Shown: positions 7,018 to 12,955 of the stretch, piece after piece
Layout: the number at the start of each line of letters is the position of its first letter
Numbering within the stretch: the stretch's first letter is position 1
Assembly: GCA_036524155.1 (NCBI GenBank)
Contig: DATDCV010000244.1
Location: forward strand, 1 to 12,955
Source of the DNA: DATDCV01 sp036524155
GTDB lineage: Bacteria; Verrucomicrobiota; Verrucomicrobiia; Limisphaerales; UBA8199
Reading direction: 5' to 3'
Length of the DNA stretch: 12,955 nt
Program-made: the position numbers and the translations under genes
The notes under the pieces: model-generated
The model's database searches: none
Seen by the model: only the letters and a program-made list of their open reading frames with translations
Told to the model about the DNA's origin: nothing

Positions 7018-7163
7018 AGGATGGGGTCCATCTGTGGAAAGAAAGACGCGTTGATCCCCCCTTGAGTCGAGCAAAAGACTCAAACTAAATCTCGCTCGGC
7101 TCTGTCCGGCGCCCCTTTGGGGGCCCTCTGTTTGAGCATCTCGAAGCGATTTGACCCCATCCT
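7018..7163. repeat. 11-bp inverted repeat pair enclosing 124 bases
   Basis: AGGATGGGGTC at 7018-7028 is exactly matched by its reverse complement GACCCCATCCT at 7153-7163. The interval contains two further hairpins (7062-7083 and 7111-7124). The whole unit is 146 bases, MITE-like in shape, but I see no target-site duplication at its edges (TTCATT on the left, CTGTCG on the right). It may be a small non-autonomous element, a regulatory structure or chance. Confidence 0.4.
7062..7083. promoter_or_regulatory. Perfect 7-bp dyad, possible operator or RNA hairpin
   Basis: TTGAGTC (7062-7068) and GACTCAA (7077-7083) form a perfect inverted repeat around the 8-base spacer GAGCAAAA. It lies about 125 bases upstream of the sigma-54 activator start and could be an operator or activator site. 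There is no T run to make it a terminator. Confidence 0.35.
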
Positions 7164-7295
7164 CTGTCGTCGATCAGGGCGCTGTAAAGAAGAAGTTATT
7201 CACAATTATCGCCCCGTCCGCCTTTCCGGTTCAGGGACCTGTGACGAGCAGCCTCGTCGGGAAAGTCGTGAGGTTGCCACGAGTGCAGCGTTCCC

Positions 7296-7317
7296 GGCCA
7301 AGTGGCTTGGCCAAGTG
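7296..7317. repeat. Repeated nonamer and overlapping hairpin
   Basis: GGCCAAGTG occurs at 7296-7304 and again at 7309-7317 (13-base period). The same segment can fold as GGCCAAG-TGG-CTTGGCC (7296-7312), a perfect seven-base stem with a three-base loop. Such spacing, just over one helical turn, would suit a dimeric DNA-binding protein. No T run follows, so it is not a terminator. Confidence 0.4.
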
Positions 7318-7697
7318 CGTATGTCCGTCAAATGAGTGACCACGGCTCTTCCAAGGTCGGCTCCCCAATTGTCGAATCCAACTCACAGCGGAACCAGTCG
7401 CGGCGAATCACCATAACATGTTGATAAACAAGACTAAAAGGTGGGTCTGCCAAACCCCAGCGAAGTTGGTGCCTAGGAGGTCGCCGGTCCTGGATCCATC
7501 CGCTGACGGTGTAGAGCAGTTGGCCCTCCGGCTTCGCTCGCTCCTCGGGGAGGATTTAGAGTTTGCCGTCACCAACGGAGCTGGCCGAGGTCACCGTAGC
7601 CCTGGAGAGCGCTGAGCAGGGCGTATATGCGGCGATTGGCTTTCTTCATAGCGATGGCCTCGGCCTGATGTGAGTAGAGGCCGGTGGGAAATGGATG

Positions 7698-7703
7698 AAG
7701 GAG
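7698..7703 (+). promoter_or_regulatory. Ribosome-binding site of the composite ORF
   Basis: AAGGAG ends 12 bases before GTG 7716, a slightly long spacing. An in-frame TGA at 7710-7712, one codon before the GTG, means no earlier start is possible in this frame. The short in-frame run ending MKEHA at this TGA could be the tail of a lost upstream gene. Confidence 0.5.
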
Positions 7704-7715
7704 CACGCCTGAACC

Positions 7716-8625
7716 GTGAAATCTCATACTCCAGTGCTGGTGGCTTTGGCCAAGCTCTATGCAGCATCAAAAGCAGGGCGAACGGGCGCCGGCCAACGTG
7801 ACATTCTCGTCGACTTCAAGGAGTTGCTCTCTCAGGCCGGCTGCCAGGACGGCGAGGACCGCGACACCGCTATCCGCCAACTCAGAGAATTGGACGGTTC
7901 GATCCTTTTTCTGGAAGGTCCGCGGCGCGATTCCGATATTATCCATCAAGTGCGCCTACCGCCCACGAGCGAGGCGAAACTATTTGCCTTGCTTGGAATC
8001 CCATCTCCCACGAACCGACGCGAAACCATGGCTCGGCAATTTTCTGAGGCCTCGCTGTTCGAAGTTCCTGGAAAATGGCGCGCGTCCTGGCAAAAGGTTT
8101 GTGGCGAACTGTCAGAAGCAGCTTTGCAGGGAGGCGCCATGACTCCCTTTTCTCGCGATGATCTCAACGGAAACGCTGAGCTGTTAAATCTGGTCCCTCG
8201 TTTGTTGGTGTGGCAGCAGCAAGACGAGGAATCCCTCTTGAGATTTGCGAGTTGTGTTCTAACGGGCAACTCAAAGCGCTTGGGGGAACTGGCCGCGGAG
8301 GGGCCTGACGGCCGCCTTATCGGGAAACTCGGGGCGATCCTCGATCGCGTGACGTCTGGAGAAATCCGATCTCTTGAAGACGTTGGAATCTCTCAATCGC
8401 CGCGGTTCGCTCTTGTTCATGGCCCCCTGCGATTGCTTCTCGACAACGAGTGGCTCGATTTGGGCGTGCTTCGCGGACCCGCCCGCTTTTCGGGGACCGA
8501 CATTAGCCGCGCCTCGCAAATGGAAACCAGCGCTCTTCGATGTCTAACCGTGGAAAACGAAACGAGCTTCCATGAGTTGGCTAAACTGAACTCGGGTGAG
8601 CTTCTGGTATGCACCAGTTATCCGG
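7716..8625 (+). other. Segment A: truncated Wadjet JetD-like region
   Basis: Residues 1 to about 302 look like a JetD (DUF3322/DUF2220) protein. Helical N-terminal region: SKAGRTGAGQRDILVDFKELL (18-38), EVPGKWRASWQKVCGEL (116-132). The best evidence is the entry to the Toprim-like domain: HGPLRLLLDNEWLDLG (235-250), then LTVENETSFHELAKLNSGELLVCTS (277-301), the family's VEN-x-TSF strand and following strand. In JetD this is followed at once by the catalytic GDxDPxG-type motif, which is absent here because the sequence changes to helicase. JetD is the Wadjet nuclease that cleaves DNA with the JetABC SMC complex. No jetA, jetB or jetC is seen nearby. The fragment should be catalytically dead but might still fold in part. 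Confidence 0.65.
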
Positions 8626-11600
8626 TAGACAATCGCAGCACGGCAACCACGATTTTGGCGGTTCGCTCGCTGATCGAATTACAGGCCGACCGTGACCTCA
8701 AGACCGAAGCACGCAAGCTTCTAAGCTTTACGGATAATCGCCAGGATGCGTCCCTGCAGGCGGGGCATTTCAACGATTTTGCCCAGGTGGCGTTGCTCCG
8801 TTCGGCTCTTCACAAGGCCACGCAGCAAAGGCGCGAGACGGGACTCAGCCACGGCGAGCTTTCCCGCGCGGTGTTTGAGGCCATGCAGCTTCGTTTCGAC
8901 GAATATGCTGCTGATCCGGAGGTGCGTGGTCCGGCCAAGAACGCCACCAACGACGCCTTGCGCCGCGTTATTGATTACTACCTCTACCGGGACCTCCAAC
9001 GTGGCTGGCGCGTGACAGCCCCGAACCTGGAAGACTGCGGCTTGCTGGTGTTCGACTATGCCGGGTTGAAGGGGCCCGAAGGTCTCTTGGATGAAGCCGA
9101 ACTTTGGAACTCGGGCTTCGACGTTCAGGTGGATCGGGAGGAGAAGAGGTTTGTGGAAGTGCCAGCGCCGCTGCGTTCTTGCAAGCCCGAGTTGCGCGAA
9201 GAACTTCTCAGGACTCTGCTGGACGTGCTTCGCCGTTCGCTGGCCGTGAAAGTGGACGTGCTCGACCCTCAGAAACAGCTCGACCTGGTGGAACAGACTA
9301 AGCCGCGTCTTTTGGAAGACACGGTTTGGTACCTGGAAGATGCCCGCGAGTTGGCAAAATCAATGGTGGCATATCCGCGCCCCAAGCAGCGCGAGGACAG
9401 AACCGGCTTCTTCGTTTCCTCCTACGGCAGTTTCGGTCGTTACCTGAAACGGTCATTGGTCCCGCACGTCCCGTCTGCGCAGAACTTCGGTCGTCCGGAA
9501 GTTGACCAAGTCATTCGTTTCCTGCTCTTGGCCCTTATCAACCCGATGGCCGTGGAGTTGTGCAAAGTCACCCTTTGGCTGGAAGCTCTCGAACCAGGCA
9601 AACCGCTCTCTTTCCTAGATCACCATATACGCTGCGGCAATAGCTTGCTGGGCGCTACGCCCGAACTCATCGCCGCAGGACTGCCCGACGAGGCATTCGA
9701 TCCCATCGAAGGCGACGACAAGGCCGCCTGTTCCAGTCTTAAAAAACTGAATCGCGCCCAGCGCGAGGGACTGCGCCACCTATTCGTGGCCGAGGACAAC
9801 GCCATCCGCGACCGCCTATGGCAGACGGCGTCCGCAATTGAGGAGATGGGCGACAGCCGGCCCGAAGACATCCAGCGCAAAGAAGCCGCCTTTCGCGCGG
9901 AGCAGTCCAACTATGATTTCCAAAAAGCCTGGGACCTCGCCAATCTCTGGTGCGCCGCCTTCGTCATCCAGAAACGCTTCCCCGCTTCGGCCTCTGAAAT
10001 CCCCGATCTCAAGTCTGAGGTTTTCGCGTCGCTCGACACTCAACCGCTGGCAACCCAAGGAGGATTATTCGGAGGCACCGAGGAATTGCCGAAAGCAAAA
10101 ATTAAGAAAACCAAAGCTTCCCGCCGGACGAATTTAGAAAATGCTATCGGCATAACGACGCAACACCTCCGCGATTTTGTGGAAGGCGCAGCACTAACCG
10201 ACGGGTTAACTATAGAAGCCAAGCGGTTGGCTGCTGAATACAAGTTCTTTCACTGGCATCTCGCATTCCCCGAAGTCTCTGCGCACGGCGGGTTTGATGT
10301 ATTTTTGGGAAATCCACCTTGGGTCAGACAGGAACTGTTCAAGTCAATAAAGAATCTGCTGGCAGTCTACGCATCATTCAGGAGCACCGCGGATATATCC
10401 GTTTTCTTTCTTGAGTTGTCCGTTAGACTGCTCTCGACATCAGGCCGTTCAGCCATTCTTACACCGAACAAGTGGTTTCGCGCAGCTTACGGAGATGCTT
10501 TGAGACGCTATCTACGCAATTCGGCTAGACTTCACTTGGTAATAGATTTCGGCCACTCGAAAAACCTTTTCAGGGATGCAGACACGTTTCCAGCGTGTCT
10601 GGTCCTGTCACGGGTAAACAGTGCAGTAACCGACGACACAACTCTTCGATTTGTTCGTGCATTTGACGAAGACCGGCGTGACCACTCTCTTCAAGAGTTG
10701 ATCGCAAGCTACCACACTGAGGTCAGCCATAGGGGACTTTCTGACGTTGGTTGGGTTTTCAACGACCCAGACGTCGAGGCTGTTCTGAATACGATGCGAA
10801 CCGGAGGCAAACAATTGGCGGAGGTGATCGGAAGCTCGCCGTTGTATGGATTGAAAACGGGGTTTAATGACGCTTTTTACCTCTCGGACGGAATGGCACA
10901 GCAGGTCTTGGCCGAAGAGCCAGAGTCGGCGGCATTGATTCGGCCATTTGTTCGAGGGCGCGATGTGAAAAGGTGGAAGGTTCACTGGGAAAAGCAATGG
11001 CACATCGTCATCCCATCCAGTCAAAATCGAAGATGGCCCTGGACTGATGCAGGGGATGAAGATGAAGCAGAATCGATTTTCGCCGCAACACACCCGGTCC
11101 TCCATAGCCATCTCAAGAAGTTCGAAACCCAACTTCGGAACAGAACCGACCAAGGGACGTATTGGTGGGAACTAAGATCCTGCGATTACTATGAGAAATT
11201 TGCCACCGCGAAGATTGTGGTTTCAAGAATCTCATTCCACAGTGCTTGTGGCCTAGATTCAGTTGGGTATTTCCAGAACGACTCAACGGTCGTAATTCCT
11301 AGTTCTGACCTTTTCATTCTGGCGGTCCTCAACTCCAGGGTTGCATGGTGGTATGCCGAATTGGAACGGGCAGCCCTGACAGCCCTCCTAGGGTTGACCA
11401 CCGTTTCGCTACGTGCCATCGAAAATGTGGTTCGTTCCGTAGATTGCGACCTCGCCAATGGAACGACAATACCGTTGGAGGAGCTTTTTCAGCAGCCCGG
11501 GGGCGCGGAACTCACGCCTGAATGGCACGAGGCGTTTAGCCGGCTTTCGAAGTGGGCCCCTGACGCGGTATGGCGCGATGCATCGGTCTGTGGACTTCCA

Positions 11601-12827
11601 TTGCGGGTTCAGCTGGAGAAACTAGCGACACCAGTGTTCAACCCAACGTGGCGGGAATTGCCCAACCGGTTACCCGATGAGGCTGCTTGGCGCAAATTCG
11701 GGACGGCTTTTTGGGAAATGCCACGGTCTTCCTGCCCGGAGACACTCAAAGAAAGCGTATTGGGCTGCTTACGTGTTCCTGGCAACAACGGGACATGGTT
11801 GCCGGTTGCGGACCTGTGGCTTGAAGACGATTCGCCAACTGACTCGTTTGGCGGCTTGCTTAAATCCTGGTCGCTCCCTTATAGCAATTCACAAAGACAG
11901 GCATGCACTGCAAAGCTCCGCGCATGGGGACTGTATAGCGCGTGGGAAAAGCGGTGCAAAACGAAGGTACGAGAGGAGCTTGCCGGGGTGTTTACCGTTT
12001 CCCTCAGCAACCATGAGGGCGCCCCCCCGTTCGCTGCAGTATTCAGTGAGAATTTTGAGCGGTCCCGAAGGGGTCTGGAGGATGGATGGAAGCTAATTGT
12101 TTCCGACGCCGAGAAAACAGCAATCCGCAGGTTTGTTGATGCCCGGCAGCGTGAACTGAAACTTTCTGGCAAGACGTTGCTCAGTCCTGCCATCCCGGCT
12201 GAAACCCGGGATGCACTCATGTTACACCCGGACTTTGCTGCCGCTCCAGCTTGGGCGACCGAGGATGCATGGCAACGGATTCTCAGGCTCGGGCTAAGTG
12301 AAACGTGTAATTTTGAGTTTCTGGATGAAAAAGGTTTCCGCTCTCGCAAAGCAGAACTGGCCAAGGGCTTATTAGAGGAATTCCATAACTGGAAGGACAA
12401 GGCGATTTCTGAAAGCGCCCGTACGGGATTGGAGTCTCTCTTCAGCGCAGTCTCGTCCCGCCAGCGTTCGGATTGGTACGTTGCTCTTTCTTCTCAGAAA
12501 AGACGCCCATTGCGTGAATTTTTTGCAGGATTGGTGACAACATCGCCGGATGACAAGCCGGCGGAACGGCTTATGGCGCGTTGTTTGAGTCGTGCCAAGC
12601 TGCATGCGGATCCGCTACCGCCTCCGCTCGACGCCATACCGTCGCTGGTTGAGGCTGCAATTAATCTTCAAAAACTCAGGGTCGAGCGGGACGGGAAGGG
12701 AGAACTTCTGCTTGAGAGAGAACAGGTGGAAGACATCCTCTCAAGCGAAGCGGATGCACTAGCACTCGCTCAGGATTCAATCCCGCTGGTGGGCGCTTCC
12801 CAGGGCCTTAGGCTCAATGCCTTTTAG
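7716..12827 (+). CDS. 1703-aa composite ORF built from pieces of four defence-type proteins
   Basis: One uninterrupted frame from GTG 7716 to a stop at 12825-12827. By reading it I divide it into: JetD-like N-terminal region (residues 1 to about 302); the inter-motor part of a large DEAD/DEAH helicase (about 304-607); an Eco57I-like adenine methyltransferase from just after motif II through the TaqI-like recognition region (about 608-1213); and an unassigned region (about 1215-1703). At each join the expected catalytic part is missing: the JetD Toprim GDxDP motif, both helicase motors, and methyltransferase motif I. The methyltransferase NPPW (866-869) remains. As it stands the ORF should have no helicase activity and probably no independent methylation. 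No stop or frameshift occurs in 5.1 kb, so it is either recent, selected or an assembly product. Segment entries give the details. Confidence is for the ORF and its composite nature, not for function. Confidence 0.75.
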   Translation: MKSHTPVLVALAKLYAASKAGRTGAGQRDILVDFKELLSQAGCQDGEDRDTAIRQLRELDGSILFLEGPRRDSDIIHQVRLPPTSEAKLFALLGIPSPTNRRETMARQFSEASLFEVPGKWRASWQKVCGELSEAALQGGAMTPFSRDDLNGNAELLNLVPRLLVWQQQDEESLLRFASCVLTGNSKRLGELAAEGPDGRLIGKLGAILDRVTSGEIRSLEDVGISQSPRFALVHGPLRLLLDNEWLDLGVLRGPARFSGTDISRASQMETSALRCLTVENETSFHELAKLNSGELLVCTSYPVDNRSTATTILAVRSLIELQADRDLKTEARKLLSFTDNRQDASLQAGHFNDFAQVALLRSALHKATQQRRETGLSHGELSRAVFEAMQLRFDEYAADPEVRGPAKNATNDALRRVIDYYLYRDLQRGWRVTAPNLEDCGLLVFDYAGLKGPEGLLDEAELWNSGFDVQVDREEKRFVEVPAPLRSCKPELREELLRTLLDVLRRSLAVKVDVLDPQKQLDLVEQTKPRLLEDTVWYLEDARELAKSMVAYPRPKQREDRTGFFVSSYGSFGRYLKRSLVPHVPSAQNFGRPEVDQVIRFLLLALINPMAVELCKVTLWLEALEPGKPLSFLDHHIRCGNSLLGATPELIAAGLPDEAFDPIEGDDKAACSSLKKLNRAQREGLRHLFVAEDNAIRDRLWQTASAIEEMGDSRPEDIQRKEAAFRAEQSNYDFQKAWDLANLWCAAFVIQKRFPASASEIPDLKSEVFASLDTQPLATQGGLFGGTEELPKAKIKKTKASRRTNLENAIGITTQHLRDFVEGAALTDGLTIEAKRLAAEYKFFHWHLAFPEVSAHGGFDVFLGNPPWVRQELFKSIKNLLAVYASFRSTADISVFFLELSVRLLSTSGRSAILTPNKWFRAAYGDALRRYLRNSARLHLVIDFGHSKNLFRDADTFPACLVLSRVNSAVTDDTTLRFVRAFDEDRRDHSLQELIASYHTEVSHRGLSDVGWVFNDPDVEAVLNTMRTGGKQLAEVIGSSPLYGLKTGFNDAFYLSDGMAQQVLAEEPESAALIRPFVRGRDVKRWKVHWEKQWHIVIPSSQNRRWPWTDAGDEDEAESIFAATHPVLHSHLKKFETQLRNRTDQGTYWWELRSCDYYEKFATAKIVVSRISFHSACGLDSVGYFQNDSTVVIPSSDLFILAVLNSRVAWWYAELERAALTALLGLTTVSLRAIENVVRSVDCDLANGTTIPLEELFQQPGGAELTPEWHEAFSRLSKWAPDAVWRDASVCGLPLRVQLEKLATPVFNPTWRELPNRLPDEAAWRKFGTAFWEMPRSSCPETLKESVLGCLRVPGNNGTWLPVADLWLEDDSPTDSFGGLLKSWSLPYSNSQRQACTAKLRAWGLYSAWEKRCKTKVREELAGVFTVSLSNHEGAPPFAAVFSENFERSRRGLEDGWKLIVSDAEKTAIRRFVDARQRELKLSGKTLLSPAIPAETRDALMLHPDFAAAPAWATEDAWQRILRLGLSETCNFEFLDEKGFRSRKAELAKGLLEEFHNWKDKAISESARTGLESLFSAVSSRQRSDWYVALSSQKRRPLREFFAGLVTTSPDDKPAERLMARCLSRAKLHADPLPPPLDAIPSLVEAAINLQKLRVERDGKGELLLEREQVEDILSSEADALALAQDSIPLVGASQGLRLNAF
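8626..9536 (+). other. Segment B: inter-motor region of a DEAD/DEAH helicase
   Basis: Residues about 304-607. RSTATTILAVRSL and EARKLLSFTDNRQDASLQAGHF (332-352) are diagnostic of a family of large defence-island helicases related to the MrfA/YprA-type proteins. The long helical part that follows in those proteins is here (VALLRSALHKATQQ, NPEVRG-like PEVRGPAKNATND, YRDLQRGWRVTAPNLE at 424-439, VAYPRPKQRE at 551-560, FFVSSYGSFGRYLKRS at 565-580). Walker A and the DEAD box (motor 1) should lie before this segment, and the GVDI/QRxGRAGR motifs of motor 2 after it; neither is in the ORF. So only the accessory region is kept, and no ATPase activity is expected. Assignment rests on motif memory. Confidence 0.65.
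9537..11360 (+). other. Segment C: Eco57I-like N6-adenine methyltransferase without motif I
   Basis: Residues about 608-1213. The segment begins INPMAVELCKVTLWLEALEPG (608-628), normally preceded by the motif II aspartate (VDINPMA), then LSFLDHHIRCGNSLLGATPELI (631-652). The catalytic motif IV NPPW is at 866-869, followed by FFLELSVRLLSTSGRSAILTPNKWFRAAYG and the HLVIDFGHSKNLFRDADTFP block. A TaqI/Eco57I-type target-recognition region follows (LYGLKTGFNDAFYL, 1043-1056; LIRPFVRGRDVKRW, 1074-1087; AVLNSRVAWWY, 1203-1213). Motif I (DPxxGSG), which holds S-adenosylmethionine, is missing, so it should not methylate alone. GC falls from about 60% (9841-10080) to about 49% (10081-10500) inside the segment by my hand count, suggesting the recognition half has a different history. 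Confidence 0.75.
11361..12827 (+). other. Segment D: unassigned C-terminal region (~480 aa)
   Basis: Residues about 1215-1703 follow the methyltransferase where its C-terminal helical part would normally continue. I cannot assign a family. Visible are LTALLGLTTVSLRAIENVV (1221-1239), tryptophan-rich stretches (WAPDAVWRDA, 1280-1289; AAWRKFGTAFWEMP, 1323-1336), a GTWLPVADLWLED motif (1359-1371), SDAEKTAIRRFVDARQRELKLSGKTLL (1463-1489), and a helical C-terminal end rich in L, E, K and R. The 'value-then-xWLPxxDLWL' pattern is faintly like the repeated regions of very large sacsin/GHKL-ATPase-type bacterial proteins, but no ATPase motif is present. It may be the C-terminal part of a fourth gene. 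The natural-looking stop and the intergenic sequence after it suggest an original gene end. Confidence 0.4.
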
Positions 12828-12955
12828 GAATTCCTCAGAACAACATAAGCATTTGGAATTTATAAATCATTGAGGTAAAGTAGTTTAGGATTGTACTTTT
12901 TCGCTGGGCACCCCATTAAGCTGGGGATGAAGCACAAAACCAGCGTTCCGGCCAC
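12828..12955. other. AT-richer 3' flank with a short hairpin and a possible ORF start
   Basis: After the stop the sequence becomes clearly AT-rich to about 12905 (for example GGAATTTATAAATCATTGAGG). CCCCA (12911-12915) and TGGGG (12922-12926) can pair around a six-base loop; the T run lies before it, not after, so it is not a terminator for the composite ORF. An ATG at 12927 starts MKHKTSVPA and is open to the window end; it could begin a gene, possibly of a mobile element, but nine codons are too few to judge and the ribosome-binding site is poor. Confidence 0.35.

Larger units (their letters stand above)
6945..7715. other. Divergent intergenic region with dyads, no convincing gene
   Basis: About 770 bases separate the leftward activator gene and the rightward composite ORF. 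Short open frames are present (for example 7117-7335 and 7418-7615 on the plus strand), but their products have no recognisable features and no good ribosome-binding sites. The region holds an 11-base inverted repeat pair (7018-7028 and 7153-7163), a dyad at 7062-7083, a short GC hairpin at 7111-7124 (GCCCC/GGGGC) and a repeated nonamer at 7296-7317. Promoters for both flanking genes should lie here. I could not identify either with confidence. No remnant of Wadjet jetA, jetB or jetC is recognisable upstream of the JetD-like start. Confidence 0.55.

Noticed and set aside
7418..7615. 65-codon plus-strand frame upstream of the composite ORF, possible remnant of a jetA/B/C gene
   Set aside because: Only a short leucine-rich stretch (LALRLRSLLGED) looks protein-like; I could not match it to any Wadjet subunit and no good start signal is present.
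7560..7673. 37-codon frame starting TTG 7563 with a GGGGAGG upstream
   Set aside because: It is too short, has a rare start codon and no recognisable product; the G-rich motif is likely chance in this composition.
10608..11153. 181-codon minus-strand frame opposite the methyltransferase segment
   Set aside because: The plus-strand frame carries clear methyltransferase motifs; the antisense product has none.
7716..12827. Complete Wadjet, DISARM or BREX system
   Set aside because: Only a partial JetD-like part and partial helicase and methyltransferase parts are present; no JetA/B/C, DrmB, PglZ or BrxC genes are seen in the window.
12901..12926. Intrinsic terminator after the composite ORF
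   Set aside because: The T run lies before the CCCCA/TGGGG hairpin on the plus strand, and the minus strand has no T run after the hairpin either.
1..12955. CRISPR array, tRNA or rRNA genes
   Set aside because: I saw no regularly spaced repeats of the right length, no cloverleaf-like segment and no conserved rRNA sequence on either strand.

Overview
The window (roughly 55-60% GC, both strands used) looks like an accessory region of a Gram-negative-type bacterial genome. The style of the injection-system genes, a sigma-54 activator and soil-type defence genes would fit Verrucomicrobiota, Acidobacteriota, Planctomycetota or a myxobacterium. There is no rRNA, tRNA or housekeeping gene to settle this.

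Positions 1-5127, minus strand: the head of an extracellular contractile injection system (eCIS, phage-tail-like particle) operon. In transcription order it holds a small winged-helix protein, a NusG/RfaH-type transcription elongation factor, an unrecognised 133-aa beta-rich protein, the contractile tail sheath (668 aa), the gp19-type inner tube protein (174 aa), a 43-aa micro-ORF, a T4 gp26-like zinc-motif baseplate-assembly protein, and the first 33 codons of the next eCIS gene, which runs off the left edge. Overlaps and embedded ribosome-binding sites suggest tight translational coupling. Just upstream (5523-6938, minus) lies a sigma-54 enhancer-binding protein with a degenerate receiver domain, probably the regulator of the cluster. 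I infer that activator, winged-helix protein and NusG paralogue form a control module that switches on and then sustains transcription of the long operon; the particle's effectors, spike and AAA+ ATPase would lie beyond position 1.

Positions 6945-7715: a 770-base divergent intergenic region with several dyads and repeats but no convincing gene.

Positions 7716-12827, plus strand: one uninterrupted 1703-codon ORF, the most unusual object here. It reads as a serial in-frame fusion of pieces of at least four defence-type proteins: the N-terminal part of a Wadjet JetD-like protein (cut before its Toprim catalytic motif), the helical region that lies between the two motor domains of a large DEAD/DEAH helicase (both motors absent), an Eco57I-like N6-adenine methyltransferase that starts inside motif II (SAM-binding motif I absent, NPPW motif and TaqI-like target-recognition region present), and about 480 residues I cannot assign. 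Each join removes a catalytic core. It is either a novel scaffold-like fusion, a recently collapsed defence island in which successive deletions happened to stay in frame, or an assembly artefact. The last 128 bases are an AT-richer flank with a short hairpin and possibly the start of another ORF.
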